A DNA stretch of 64,000 nucleotides from Archegozetes longisetosus (GCA_018873245.2 JAEMBT020000004.1:11092652-11156651), one strand, 5' to 3'. Counted from the stretch's first letter, positions 26,501-39,100 are shown. Translations and numbers: made by a program. The notes: generated by a model from the sequence alone, not told the origin.

Positions 26501-26915
26501 ACTAAGCGATTGAATGCACTGAAATTATTATGAAACCACTCGACTATCAAATGGTATAATTCAAAATATATCTCTAGAATGATCTAATACTTAACTGAGC
26601 TTAAATCATCTATTTTAACCCTTCATTTAAAGTTAATATCATAAAAAAGTAATCAGAAAATCCCACACACACTAAAGAATTTATGACTCAAAGACAATAT
26701 TTGTCATAAGATTCACTGATTGGGTGTTTATCTAATATTCAGCAGAAGTTTAAAAACTTTTTTGACCTTAAGAGAACACCCACCACTTGAATACCCGTCT
26801 GGACGTTTACATCTATATAATTAATGATTACTTTGGTCGATAGTCTTAATAACAGGATTGATTTTATTCTCCTAGGTGTATATTTTAGTCATTTATAATT
26901 TGATGAACAAAAGCA
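23540..26915. other. intergenic, no gene recognised
   Basis: This is the divergent spacer between the PTS start (minus) and the TCP11L1 start (plus). Short frames at 24.2 and 25.4-25.9 kb are rich in Phe, Ile and Lys, overlap in different frames and lack family resemblance. The last 40 bp before the TCP11L1 ATG contain a pyrimidine run ending in CCTAG, which could be the acceptor of a 5' UTR intron. Confidence 0.6.
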
Positions 26916-28901
26916 ATGGACAGTTCAAGTAAAGAAAACTTAAGCACAAATTCGAACTGTTCGGAACATTCAAACGATCAAAAAGAGCAAGAAAGCAAAG
27001 AGCAGTTGAACGGAAACACTACAACTCATAAAATAAAGATTCCACGAGCAAGAAATGAAAGTGCGAGTAGCGATGAAAACTCATCAGTCAATACAAATGC
27101 AAATTCAAACGGCAACACCAATAGTACCACCCCCGATGGTAAGCGCCAAAAACCTGAATCGCCTAAAAGTCCAGTGACTTCGTCGCCAATTGCTTTGACG
27201 ATGTTTCCCAATGGAGTACCACCGAGTCCACCTAAATTTGTTTCACTTGAAGAGATAATGAAAGCCGCAAACGGCGTGGAAAACATGGTATTAGCGCATG
27301 AAATAGCTGTTGATAACAATTTCAAACTCGAAAAGGTTGAATCGCCTTCAAATAGGTCTGTTGTTTGACTTATCATTTGAAATTGCGAAAAAATAATTTG
27401 TTTTTGTTTTAATTGAAAGCTTTGAGAGTACTGTAAAAGAGATAATGCATAGAGCCTTTTGGGATATACTCGAATCACAACTTAACGAATCGCCACCCAA
27501 CTACAAACAAGCCATGGTTCTACTCAAAGAAATCAAACAAAACTTATTATCACTACTTTTGCCACAGCACACGCGGTTGCAACAGGAAATCGAAGAAATA
27601 CTTGATTTAGATTTGATTTTACAACAGGCAGAGAACGGTATTCTCGACTTTCAGCGTTACGCACAATATATTCTATCAGTTTGTGCTCGACTTTGCGCTC
27701 CGGTCAGAGACGATAAGATTCGTGAACTGACGCAAACGAGTGAAATCGTTCCTCTATTCAGGTAATAATTATAGCTATTGTAAAATCCGATATTTTTACT
27801 TTGTTTTCGTTTTGCATGTTTTGCTTTTGTAAATTACTCTCAAAACTCGATGATTTCGTGCAATGGTTGACCTATTTTTGAATTGAAATTAATTATTGTT
27901 TATAGAGGTATTTTTGAACTGTTGGATGTAATGAAGCTCGATATGGCCAACTTTCACATTCAACAAATGCGTCCTCACATCCAGTTAAAGTCAATTCAAT
28001 ATGAAAGACAAAAATTTCAGGAGTTTCTCGACAGTCAATCGAGTAAATTGATTAATAATCTGAAATTCTTCTACAAATATATACTTTAGTTTATACAAAA
28101 ATTTGTAATTCACTTTCAACAGAATTATCGACAGCCGATGGTCTCGAATACACCAAAATTTGGTTAAAGAGAAATCACGAAATGCTTGATTTATCAAATG
28201 AAATCGATTCCCGAGTAATTATTAATAAAATATTAATTAATTCTTATTTGGAACTATTGGTTTGGGATAATAACAAACAAGAGTATTATCCCGAAACTCT
28301 ATTGATGGACACGAACAGAATCAATGCTATAAAAGCTAAGGTCGCAAAACTAACACTGGTTGGTAGTGTATTTCTCGTTACTTATGCCACAGTTGGAACT
28401 TCAATTCAAGGTCTTCAAGAGTTCAGAGACAAACTTAAAGATCAGCTAATGCTTTTGATAGCAGAAAACGCTGATAATAGTGATGAAGATTTAAAGAACC
28501 AAATGACATCTGTGTCATTACAAGTTAAGAAAGAAGTTCAAAGTTGTCTCGAGAAACATGGGTTCCCACAATTGGATGCAAATAAAGCAGAAATACTTGA
28601 AACTCAAATTATAGATATTTCCAATGTTGACAATCGTGTGAGAAAAGTAGTTGAGCGACGAGTTCTTGAGTTTATTGAGAGAGTTTTGAGTTCGCCGACA
28701 GCTGCGCCGCTGCAGATCCCGACCGGTTTATCAAGTCTTCAGAAAGAAATGACAGAAATTGCGGGTCAATTCATACGCATTGTAGCTCATAATAGGGCTG
28801 TTTTTAGCAAATACTATGCAAATATTATAACTGATATGATTCCTAATATCTCAAGCTCTGAAACGCAGTCTATCGAAAGAGATCTCACCATATCCTCATA
28901 A
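26916..28901 (+). CDS. TCP11L1: T-complex protein 11-like protein 1
   Basis: A member of the TCP11 family, a conserved all-helical cytosolic protein whose molecular activity is poorly defined. Exons: 26,916-27,355, 27,420-27,761, 27,906-28,042 and 28,123-28,901. Phases join to 565 residues; human TCP11L1 has about 509. The first 105 residues are a Ser/Asn/Glu-rich disordered tail. The family core then starts at SPPKFVSLEEIMKAANGVEN. Very conserved segments follow: KEIMHRAFWDILESQL, LLLPQHTRLQQEIEEILDLD, ENGILDF, LCAPVRDDKI, EIVPLFRGIF, LDVMKLDMANF and YERQKFQEFL. The start was chosen as the first ATG of the open frame. The gene is convergent with RPAP2, about 0.7 kb between stops. Confidence 0.94.
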
Positions 28902-29281
28902 TGATTTAATCGTCAAATCTATTTTTATTTAAATTAATATATACAGCAAATGAATCGTGCACTCATTTACTAATCATTTACAGATTCTCTCAGCTTATTT
29001 TCGTGAAAACATATATTTATCATGTAATATAAGTCTATTTTTCAATTAACTATTTTCGACCCAAGGCATGTAAATGCAAGTATTACTAGAGCTAATCTCT
29101 AAGTATACTTATATACTTATATTTTCATCTAATCTTAATTTGGTTCACTTAATATATTGATCACTGACGATTTCCTACAAATTATGATTGAATTTAAACA
29201 ACTTGATGACTACAAAATTAACTTTTGCTCACTTGAAAACTCCAACCGTTTGCAAGCACAAACTTGCAAACTATATACTAT

Positions 29282-29287
29282 AATAAA
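29282..29287 (+). terminator. candidate poly(A) signal of TCP11L1
   Basis: An AATAAA hexamer lies 380 bp after the TCP11L1 stop in AT-rich flank. It is the clearest canonical signal seen before the convergent RPAP2 gene ends. Confidence 0.4.
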
Positions 29288-29533
29288 GTTGTATGTGTAA
29301 AATATAATATAAATCTGATGAATAGTCAAAGTGAAGTGCATTTAATGTATAATTCAATTATCTTTTTGTTATGGTAAATATAAATATTTTGAGTTATTGT
29401 CAATTTTATTTTCAGCTTAAATTTTGACTTTTATGTTGTAATTATACAACTCAAGCTTAATAGTAATATACTGTGCTCTAGAAGTGTGTATACTGTTATC
29501 TGGAAAACTGTAAAATAGAAGTATTTAAAAACT

Positions 29534-29539
29534 TTTATT
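29534..29539 (-). terminator. candidate poly(A) signal of RPAP2
   Basis: TTTATT on the plus strand, AATAAA on the minus strand, lies about 75 bp after the RPAP2 stop, a typical distance for a short 3' UTR. Confidence 0.5.
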
Positions 29540-29613
29540 TTAATGAAACGTATTGAGAACTCTACAATAAAAACAAAAGTAATACTACACAATAAATAAT
29601 CAAAGAGGTTGAA

Positions 29614-31191
29614 CTAATCACGAGAAAAGTAGGACATTATTTTGTTGTCAACGTCTAACTTATTTAAATTAAAACTAGTTAATACACTTAAAATCCGCTC
29701 GTTTTCAAACAGATCATCCAACTGCTGCACTTTTTTAGCTAAAATCAACATTCGTGTCAAGAACAAACACATAAGAACTGATTCTTTAGCATGCAAAACA
29801 ACGTTATTGGCTGTAAGTTTAAACGTAGAAATAAGATCTTTTATATTGATTCGAAGTTCTTCCAAATATTTAAAATCGAATAAATCAACCATTACTTTGT
29901 CAATATCCGAGAGAAGTATATTTTGTCGTTTACGACTAACATCTAGTGAATCAATTAATGGAATGAAATGGTCTGAATGGTCCTGCTCTGAATTTTCTGA
30001 TTTGACCTCCTCATTAAACCTAACTTTTCTGTTTCGAAATGAAATCAGTTTTCCTTTTCTAAAAGATTCAAATTTTTTGCTGAAGTCATTATTAGAGTTA
30101 AGATTAATATAATCTTCGCTTTCGTAATCTTTGGCCGACTTCCCATTTTTTACTCTTCCTAACAAAATGTCATCAATTAATTGATCCCTTTTTTCTTCTA
30201 AATCCAGTTTTGCGCATAACATCATATAATTATATCTCATTTGCTCCAACTTCTTCTCGTTATCTTCGTCTTCCAACTCGTGTAATTCTTCAATATTTTC
30301 ACTAATTTGTTGATTATTTTGTTGATCATTTCGTTGATTTGCTTTCACACCAAAAACAAACTCATGAGTCGATGAAGTGATCCATTCTTTAAGAGTAGTT
30401 TCAATGGATTCGAGCGTAGATTTTGGTGAAATCGTTGTTTTCAACAACTTGTCCTTATTTTTAGGTTCAGTCAAAGGAATACTTGATTCTGGACTATAAT
30501 TTTTATCATCAGCTTCCATGTGGTTTATTCTGTCGTCAATTTTTTCATTAATAGTCAAGTTATTCAATTGAGTCTTCAATTCATTCAAATATTCTTCTTT
30601 AATATACGGAAATCCGACACTATTCTTATTATTAATCAATTTCTTATCATTAGTTCTATTGGTCAAAATTGATTTTTGTTTGAAAGCTTGTTTTTCATTA
30701 GTATTGTTATTAATTGATTCAATATTTGATTCTTTGATAACATCTTCATCAAAAACTACTTCGTGTCCCAATTGCCCAACCTGTTGATTATACAAATGAA
30801 TACAATTTTGACCAGTTGATGATTTGTTTCTCATCCAAAGAGGTTCTTCACTGATTTGTTCTCTTAAATAATTGGACGATTTAAAGCATAGATTGCTGCA
30901 AAACATTTTTCGTTCAGTTATTTCATAAACTCGATTACTATTTAATGAAATCTTATATCTTTGTGATGGCTTCAGTTTTAAACTGTGAACTGATAGTTTG
31001 TTTGTACATAAGGCATAACCACACAAATCAGTTAATGAACGTTCAGTTACTATGTCATTGTAATAGTTTCTATCAATAAATGAACATTTCTTCAAGAATT
31101 CTTCTTCATCAATCGGCTCTTCTGTTAAAACACTTTCAACTATTGCCAAACAATCAGATTTGTACTTATTAATTGTTAATTTGTTATCCAT
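29614..31191 (-). CDS. RPAP2: RPAP2/Rtr1-type RNA polymerase II CTD phosphatase
   Basis: RPAP2 (yeast Rtr1) binds RNA polymerase II, helps bring it into the nucleus and removes phosphate from Ser5 of the CTD repeats. This is an intronless frame of 525 residues, starting at the first ATG (31,191); an upstream TTG is not needed. The RTR1 zinc domain covers about residues 37-122. Its Cys quartet is Cys57 and Cys62 (LCGYALC) with Cys98 and Cys102 (FCSNLCF), with YKISLNSNRVYEITERK between them, nearly the same as in vertebrate RPAP2. PLWMRN closes the domain. The rest is Asn/Lys/Glu-rich and probably disordered, with a more helical, Leu-rich C-terminal 100 residues starting near FDFKYLEELR. The family usually has several introns, so the single exon is mildly unusual. 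Confidence 0.93.
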   Translation of the reverse strand: MDNKLTINKYKSDCLAIVESVLTEEPIDEEEFLKKCSFIDRNYYNDIVTERSLTDLCGYALCTNKLSVHSLKLKPSQRYKISLNSNRVYEITERKMFCSNLCFKSSNYLREQISEEPLWMRNKSSTGQNCIHLYNQQVGQLGHEVVFDEDVIKESNIESINNNTNEKQAFKQKSILTNRTNDKKLINNKNSVGFPYIKEEYLNELKTQLNNLTINEKIDDRINHMEADDKNYSPESSIPLTEPKNKDKLLKTTISPKSTLESIETTLKEWITSSTHEFVFGVKANQRNDQQNNQQISENIEELHELEDEDNEKKLEQMRYNYMMLCAKLDLEEKRDQLIDDILLGRVKNGKSAKDYESEDYINLNSNNDFSKKFESFRKGKLISFRNRKVRFNEEVKSENSEQDHSDHFIPLIDSLDVSRKRQNILLSDIDKVMVDLFDFKYLEELRINIKDLISTFKLTANNVVLHAKESVLMCLFLTRMLILAKKVQQLDDLFENERILSVLTSFNLNKLDVDNKIMSYFSRD

Positions 31192-32400
31192 TTTTATGTT
31201 GTTATCATTCAATCGAAGCTTATGTCAAAATAATAAACACGTTTTGAGTGCGACTTTAATAAACATATGTTCAAGACGTACACAAATGACGTAACACTTT
31301 TATTCAAGAGAAACTTTCAATAAAATGAAAAATCGAAAGCTAACAATTAAAATAAATATTAATAAAAATTTAAGTGACAATTTACTAAAAACGTAAACAA
31401 ATCAATACAAGAAAAAACAACTGAATAAATTTTCTCTAAAAATTTCGATAACGATTTTCTTTAGCTGATAAACAATAATTGAAAAAAGTCTAAAACTATG
31501 ATTTTCTTTTAGCTAGTTAGAAAAATGGTCGCGATCTAGTTTTTAGTTTCTGCCATTGAGCTTTCGATACTTTTGATTTACTTTTTAGTTGACTACATTT
31601 GAAGGGCTCTCTCCTCGCGATCACAGTATCGCTTGGGCCCAACAAATGCATCGTTTGTCAAGTTGCAATGTTTGTTGGATCTGATAGGTCCTTGTAAACT
31701 TGAGCCCATACTTTCATTGAATATTCTCAATGAGTCTGAAAGTAAAGTAATCCTTGGACACCATTTTCACCAATTGTTCTACTTCTAATCCTCAACTGAT
31801 ATTTTATATGTACCCGTTCTTTGATTCATCTTCAATCACAAACTTTTGTGAATACCTCTGACTGAATCTGGTCTTAGTTTCAAGAAATAGCAAACAAATG
31901 CTTATCGTTATACATCTTCAAAGCTTCGACTTCACTGATGCTATCTTGACTTCCATTCCTTGAGAATCAACATTTCGCGGTACATTCAGAAACTTAATAC
32001 TTTAGAATATAATAATCTCAATCAGTGGCTAAGCCAGAAGGAGAGGACCTAGGACCCCTCAACTCAAATCAGGAAAACCTTAAACTGGTTATTAAATGAA
32101 AAGAAAAATTTATTTTAATAGAATTGAACTATACTGAAGTTTCAACGACTGTATCCGAATATTACTGTTTCGGAATTATATTGATTAGGCATTAGAATTC
32201 GTACTTTTTATAAAAGTTTAATTTTTTTGTACCCTCACTCAAAAATTTCTGCTTTCGCCAATAATCTTAATATTTAGTATTTTGCAATCATAAGTGCCGA
32301 ACCAATGCTCTTTCAATTTGAGTCAAATATTTTAAAATTTGCCGAATCTTTGCAGTCCTAAAGAACTTAAATTTATGTTGCCAACGATTGAGGATTTTTA
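31192..32400. other. intergenic upstream of RPAP2
   Basis: The spacer is moderately AT-rich and contains a slightly GC-richer part at about 31,600-32,060, where short broken frames occur on both strands. I could not join any of them into an exon or recognise a product. The RPAP2 promoter should be in the first few hundred bases. Confidence 0.5.
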
Positions 32401-32506
32401 GTTCAAAATATTAGAGACAGACGAGCCCTCAGAACTTTTTATTTTGCTTTGCTTGCGACTAAAGCACATCGGATCCGAAGCTCTTCTTTTGTAGAGCACA
32501 AAGATA

Positions 32507-32704
32507 TTAATATCTTTCTTCGAGTTTGTCAATGATCCCCAAACGGACTTCATTGGCCTCCAAATAATCCAGAAATTGCTTATACTTGGAGTCATTAAGT
32601 GGTCCGTTGAGCACAAATACGAAATAACGATCACCAGTATTAACATCAAAACCAAAACCATCGTTGATCCAGCAGGTTCTTAACTTTGACGACTGCGACT
32701 TTCT
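32507..32704 (-). CDS. possible terminal exon of an unidentified minus-strand gene
   Basis: On the minus strand a frame without its own ATG stays open for 65 codons to a TAA at 32,507. Its composition looks protein-like: it contains INDGFGFDVNTGDRYFVFV, then LNGPLNDSKYKQFLDYLEAN and EVRLGIIDKLEERY. The other strand and the other frame of the same DNA are also open, so strand choice rests on composition only. I do not recognise the family. It may belong with the fragments at 32,916-32,989 and 33,147-33,450, all on the same strand between OAF and RPAP2, either as exons of one gene or as pieces of a decayed one. Confidence 0.3.
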   Translation of the reverse strand, partial: RKSQSSKLRTCWINDGFGFDVNTGDRYFVFVLNGPLNDSKYKQFLDYLEANEVRLGIIDKLEERY

Positions 32705-32915
32705 TCAAACGAAAAAATATGGCCGTAAACTTGGGAGAATGATAGTAAAGCTAATCGAAGATACTGGCGTTCGGAATGATCAGATGATAATAGATAGCCG
32801 GCTTATTTATTGGACAACAAAAGTAATTAATTCGAAACAAACCATTGGCTAACAGATCGAATGAGTCGATCGTACACTGAATGTATCTAAACATAACAGG
32901 ACTTGGATAGTCGCT

Positions 32916-32989
32916 CACAACATTTCTAACTTTTCTTTATTCTTCAAATCTGGTGGTTCTAGATGTGGCTCAGTTGTTGTTGATGCCAT
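32916..32989 (-). CDS. possible first coding exon, unidentified
   Basis: An ATG at 32,989 on the minus strand opens MASTTTEPHLEPPDLKNKEK and continues LEM to about 32,916. There a GTGAGC donor-like sequence coincides with the frame running into TGA. Beyond it another frame is open for about 55 codons (SDYPSPVMFRYIQC...NKPAIYYHL). That suggests either an intron starting here or a one-base frameshift in a decayed gene. No family recognised. Confidence 0.25.
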
Positions 32990-33146
32990 TTATTTTGGTT
33001 TTGCTATTAGTTCGAGCCCTACTCTCTTTCGATTTCCTATAAATTGTATTCATGAATAGTTTAATTATAGCTTTACTATTATTGGCTGTTACAGTGTTAG
33101 AATAAAATGATTGAGAATCACGTTCAACAACAGTTTTATTTCCGTT

Positions 33147-33461
33147 TCATTTGCATTCAATTATGTAATGATTCGACTTGAAATTGTTCGAAAAACTTTT
33201 GAATGGCTCGCGCGATAATGATAGATCGAAATCTAATGACCCTATACTACACATAATACAATATATTGCAGAAACAATAGCATTGATATACAAGTCTCGT
33301 GAGCGCAGATCATAATATTCAATAGCTTCAGTTTGAGACTCCCTATAATTTAATCTAAGAGTGTAGACACGATCCTTTTCCATGTCAACTGAAAATTGAA
33401 GATATTTTCAATCTAAAAAAAGATATATTCCTAATACTTACTGCGAATCACACTAAACTAT
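33147..33461 (-). CDS. possible spliced coding fragment, unidentified
   Basis: On the minus strand a frame from 33,388 to a stop at 33,147 reads DMEKDRVYTLRLNYRESQTE, then AIEYYDLRSRDLYINAIVSA. It follows a 53-bp segment with consensus splice ends: GCA|GTAAGTATT at 33,442 and TTTTCAG|TTGAC at 33,388. Joining across it extends the frame upstream as FSVIRI, after which an in-frame TAG sits within a possible acceptor (ATATAG|). That would leave a micro-exon of about 16 nt. The strong splice pair supports real coding origin, while the immediate stop argues for a micro-exon or decay. I do not recognise the protein. Confidence 0.35.
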
Positions 33462-34432
33462 ATCATTTTTCTAGATTTTCATAAGTTTAAAAGTTAAGAT
33501 GACTTTGAGAAAAAAATCGAAACTAGAAAAATATCGACTTTTTAGCATCAACTTTGATGTATTCTTCAGTCAAATCTCAAAATAGTGTATTCTTGATTTA
33601 TAATAGCTTTTAGTTAATAGTCAATTAGTAACATGAATAAAGTAAAGGCATTTAAATGACATAAAGAATTTTATTAACTATAAAAATAGATTAAATGCAC
33701 ACAAATGAAATAAAATAGGCATTTACATAGTTATGAATATAAATGTTCAATAAAATTATGTTTAGTTATGTTATGTAACTTACAATTCGTGATTTTGGCT
33801 TTAAGTATAAAAGTATAAAGTAATAACTTTTTATGATTAAGCTAACTAACTAATAAAAGATGGAATATTGTTAACAACTTTCAAGTTCAAGATTACTATC
33901 AATATATTGGTCCAAATAATAAATCTTCTAAATTATAAATTAAATTTTGAAATTGAGGCTCTATCTTATAGTTTGATCAATTGTGTTGACTTTAATTGAT
34001 ATAAGCTTTTATATCAATCATAATTTTGATAATTTATGACTAGTTTAACGCAAACAACAAATTTCTATCTTATAAAATGCATCAACACTACAAAAGCACC
34101 ATTAAATTTGTAAAATTTAAATTGTATACAATATTGTATATTTAATACATATACGATTGAGTAAATCGAGAATAGTTTCGAATTATACAAAAAAATTATA
34201 CTTTTTTGTCTGGAAGAACCGCAATGGACTGCAAGTGAACAATACTTGCTTTTGTAGTGATCTCTCTCTGCTATCATTGGCATCTAATAAGTTATTGGAC
34301 TTTCAAGTGCTTTATAGTATTCTTAAACAATTTTCTCATGTCTGAAAAAATAATACAATAATAATGATTAATACATTAAAAACATATTTCACACGATTCG
34401 AAGTGACTTCTAATTGAACAACCACCAATCAA

Positions 34433-36143
34433 TCAGTTATCCCACAAACAGTTCTGTTTGAATTGTGTGTAGAACTGAAAATCTCTGCACTTGCGACATG
34501 TTTTAATACCACATCGATAACTGATCATTTTTGAAGTGGACGCGTCTTTTGACTTGCAATACTTGAGTGCGCACGGATACCATGCTATACACATCTGTAT
34601 GTGACACAAACAAGGCTTCCATAAGGAATCACTAACAACACAGCGGACGGGGTTTGTAGTCGGGGTCTTATGCACTGAAGACGTCAGAGATATTATATCG
34701 CGATTCAATACTATAAAGAATATAAGTTTTTAGTTAAATATAAAGAAGATAATCTATAGTAAGAAAAACAATGGTTCAAGAACTGAATCAATATTTATTC
34801 TTATTATTATTACATTATATTTGGATGTATTTATTCTAAGAAATTGTGGATTCGATGTTTATTTTGATTACCTTTGGAGTTGGCCCAAAAACGTAAATCG
34901 ATTTCTCGAGCAAATGTGGCGTTCGTCGCATCATTACATAACTTTGGCAAATGTGGAGATATAATGGAAGACTTGTCGAGCTCTACATTCAGATCCATTT
35001 CATAAAACTCCTTCCCTTTATCTTCTTCTGGTTGACGAATGGCTCCAGGATTTCGCTATTGAATATAGAAATAAAATAAACTTTCGGTCAATATAGATAT
35101 GACTTTTTTATCTTTGTCAGCGATCACTCAATTATTGGATCGCCAGTTGAGACCAATACTAATCAATTGCTTCATTTGGCCGACAATTGTATCAATAAAT
35201 ATGAGACATTGTAAGTAAGAGAAAGAGAGAACGAAAGGAAAAAATAGAAGGAATAAAGAAAAAGAAGAAACAGTATAATAGATACAACACTTAGAGATTG
35301 ATTGAGAGATTGTTAGAAATGGAAGACATTATACATATGAAAAGAACGAGAAAAAAATCAACAAATACAACATAGGATGAGATATTAGGGATCAAACAAA
35401 CAAAGCTTTATATCAATAGTAAAGGTTTTGATAAATGTTTGCCATTCTCCTAAATGTTATTTCATGCTATTTTCTGCAAAATATTCAATTGAATTACTTT
35501 TAAACTTATTGAAAAAGTTGATGTAACACAAACCTGACGTAATTTGGACATTGCGTCTGAAGATATGAATTCATTTTTTTGCAAATGTGTCACAAAACAA
35601 AATACTTGATATTCACTCTCTTCTAAGTCTTGTTCACCCAATCGAATGACACGAAATATTTGCACTTCCTTCAATTAGGACACAGATACAAAACAATTAG
35701 TTATTAGTCGATAAATTAGAAAATTAAATTTAATTCAATATTAATATATGTTTGACTAAAGCTTAACTTCATTCAATTTAAATACTAATTATTATAACAA
35801 TCAATAAATTGAGCAAAAATACAGGACAAAAATTAGTAATTGACAAACTAACTTATATATAATGAGAAAACATGCAATTATTGATTGAGCACTAAATGAA
35901 TACCGATTTGAAGTCAATCAATTGAGTCATTAGCGAACCGTCTGTTTCGTAAAACTCCAAAACAATCAGATCTTCTGTAGTGTTGGCAGTAATCACTTCT
36001 TGATATACTTCTTGTCCATAATTTTTAATATTAATTACTAAATTTTGATCATCCGATTGTTGAGCGAATGTGTAATTATTATAATAATTAGAGAAATGCC
36101 ATAAAATTGTGACAACAATTGCATAACATTTGTATGAATTCAT
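34433..36143 (-). CDS. oaf: Out at first protein (OAF), secreted
   Basis: OAF is a secreted protein conserved from insects to vertebrates. It was first found as a developmental gene in Drosophila, and its biochemical role is not established. Four minus-strand exons: 35,904-36,143, 35,534-35,668, 34,872-35,055 and 34,433-34,710. They join to 278 residues (human 273). The ATG at 36,143 begins a signal peptide of about 27 residues ending near YTFAQQ. Conserved blocks follow in order: EVQIFRVIRLGE, QVFCFVTHLQKNEFISSDAM, SKLRQ|RNPGAIRQPEED, LDKSSIISPHLPKLCNDA and DLRFWANS. The Cys-rich tail has KPCLCHIQMCIAWYPCALKYC and YRCGIKTCRKC, ending QNCLWDN. The Cys spacing of the tail matches human OAF. 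Confidence 0.95.
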
Positions 36144-36199
36144 CACAAAAACCAATCAATCATTTAATAATAAATCAATACTTGATTCGCTGTGGTTTC

Positions 36200-39100
36200 T
36201 ATCGCTTCTTATCATTTGTTATTTCATGGTTTTCTACATTTTTTGGTCACATACCAACACTTAATTCTGTAAATCATTTATTAAAAGAAAAATAAAAAAA
36301 CGTATACAAAACATTCGAGTGAATGCCTTAGAAAACAAGGTTTTAATTATAATACAGGTTATGCTCTTTATAAAAACGCGTCTCAGTATAATCTCATTCA
36401 ACCATTATTTTCTCAATTAAAATACCGAATTATTATTTACATTCATTTTAATTCTTGATCTCAAAATATTTTCAGTTTTTTCTTCAGTAACTTAATTATA
36501 AATCAGTAGTTTTTGACAACTGAAGGAAACTGTATTCAAAAATCGAACAATCGATTGATTAAATCGATTTTATTAAAGTTTGAAAATCGAAACTAATTTC
36601 GGAAAACAATGAAAAAAAAGTTGAAAATATTTAATCAAAACTAATGTATTTTTAGATAAAAACAAAATTTAAAGACTATAAAAATACTTATTTAAAGCAA
36701 CTGTTGACAAAAATATCAAATTTGTTCAGTAATTGGATAGAAGTTTTGGTTAAAGTTTTGTTTAAATATTTATTTATTTATATTTTTAAAGAAAAAACTT
36801 GAAGTAAATGTAAGTCTTGCTCACAAATTGCAAACTAATGTCTAAAAAGACTTTTTATTTATTTTAGAATCACTTCTAAAGAGAAGAAAACCCAAAAATA
36901 AATAGAGATCTGAAGAAAAGATGAGAATAAGTTGAATGAAAAGCGAACTAAAACAGACTTATTATTAAATAGAAGTGAAAACAAATAATTTTTCGCTCAA
37001 AACATAAATAAATACTTACTTTTGAATGAATGGCAAAACAAATGAGACTTTGTTTTAGGATAACAAGTATTAAAACTTAAAGTAATACAAAAAAGTGTTA
37101 AACTTATTGACAATTTGACAGACTATATAATAATAACTTATAAAAAACAACTTTCTTTTCAATCACTTAATACCAAATGTTTTCTTCATCTCACAAATAG
37201 TTTAAGTAAAGAATAGTTTATTCTTTAGTATTATTTGTGATCTGATGGAGAGCCTGAACTAAAATAGAGGCGAAGAATTCCAGTTATATTGGGCTCGCAT
37301 AGCTTTCGATCAATAATAATTGTGAGCACTTTTAGTTCAGTTCTTGCGCACTATTTTTCTCTTCAAAATCAATTCAATATTATATATATATTCTTGTATT
37401 TCTTGAATGTCTTGAAAGCCATAAAACATTTTATTACTTTTCATTTGCCAAATGAATGAAAGAAAGTATGAGAAGAAAACAAAAATAAAGTCTTAGCAAA
37501 TTATCGCAAACGTTTAAGTCATAAATATCTGAGCTGGTGAAGGAAGTAACAGAAGAAAAAAGTTTAGCTCCAATTTGTAAAGTATCCAAAATTTGAGTTC
37601 TAATACATTATTAGAGGCGTAAATAATTCGGTATATGATGCGAGCGCTATCATTATATCCTTTGGCATTTTGGCATCAAAAATCGTTGATGATTTATATA
37701 GTCAGCTTATAGTCATAGCTTACAGTTTATTAAAGTAACAAAAAATAGATGTGTTTAGGAAATTAAAGTTCTCTTTCTGTCCAAAGTTTACACGCCTTTA
37801 ATGCTTATCAAGCCTTAAATAACTCGACACAAGTTTTAAAAAATAATAATAAACGGCATCTCTTTTCTCAAGGCTTTGGCTGTGAGTTTGAAAGCTTGAG
37901 TTAAAAATATTCTTAAATATTAATAAACGTTAGTTTCTTTGTATATTAATTTTTTTATTGTGAACCTTTCATGGTAGACTAAACTCTAAATGCGTGCCTC
38001 ATATTTTTCTCTTCACAACATTTACATCAGAACAAGTATAGAGTAGAGCTTTTTTGTCAGCTAAAGAAAAATAACTTTTAAGAAATTTTTTTCTTTGCAT
38101 ATGAAATACTTTTTCATTAATCAAAATAATGCATTTTCTACAGTCGAGTAAACTTTCTATTTATATGAAAAAGAAGGAGCGAAAATGCATATAAATATAA
38201 GTGAATTTTTATATTGCGCAAAAAATTCTGAGTGATATCTATCTGTTAAGTTAACGCGACCTTCGATTGAACGAGAATTAGATTGACTGTCGTTTGCGTC
38301 CACTAATGCGCTCTCAATACGAACTGTATTAATGTATTAGTTATGCGATGGAAGCCTGGTATGAGAAAAAATTTCATTTTCTTGTGGTCAATATCTAGTG
38401 AGTCATCTCTTATTAGCACTTTTTTCATCTAATTTTCTTTCGCGTTCAAACTTGAATCCAACTGATTTATAATGTTTGTCGATCTGTCCATTAGTTAGTA
38501 GTAGAAGTTTGACTAAAAATAATCTAAGCTTGAGAATGAGTTTGCACAATGCTAGTATCAACTGTGTTTAAGTGGCATAATTAGTCAATCTGAATCTGAT
38601 CTAAACTAATGTGAGGAGCTGTGCAACAGTTTTTTGAATCAGTTAGTATTGAATTGGCTCTGTTAAACACAGTAGAAATCGTATTAGCTGAATATTTGGC
38701 ATATTTTGATGCGCTTTATTTCGAGAGTTGTCTTGAATTTGACTTTAGGTTTCTAGGAAAAACTTATTTTCTCTACGCTCTGATAAATACGGATCAATAA
38801 TTTGAGTCGAGACCAGCTGTTGTTGGCTTTTTGTATTTTTTGGTACTTTCGTGTTGTGATAAATCACTATTTGCCTGAACTGCTGTATCGCTAGTCATAT
38901 CACTTTTTGGGCTCATTAAGTAATCTATAATATAAGTTTCTCTTGCAATAAGTCTTACAGTTTATCCAATACTAAATCACTTGTCTATTCGTTTGATTGC
39001 ATTAATCCTTAGAGTTTTGGCTAGACTTTAACTGGTTCGAGCTGAAAAAGTTTTTCATCGATAACGAGTCGAATAGTTAACTCGTTTCTTTCTATTCTAA

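Noticed and set aside
29642..30112. 156-codon plus-strand frame opposite RPAP2
   Set aside because: It is the antisense shadow of the RPAP2 coding sequence.
32664..32852. Plus-strand frame (LNFDDCDFLQTKKYGRKLG...)
   Set aside because: Possible but unsupported; the minus-strand readings of the same block fit better with same-strand splice signals nearby.
33006..33025. Sequence resembling a tRNA B box (GTTCGAGCCC)
   Set aside because: No matching acceptor stem, anticodon arm or A box could be placed around it on either strand.
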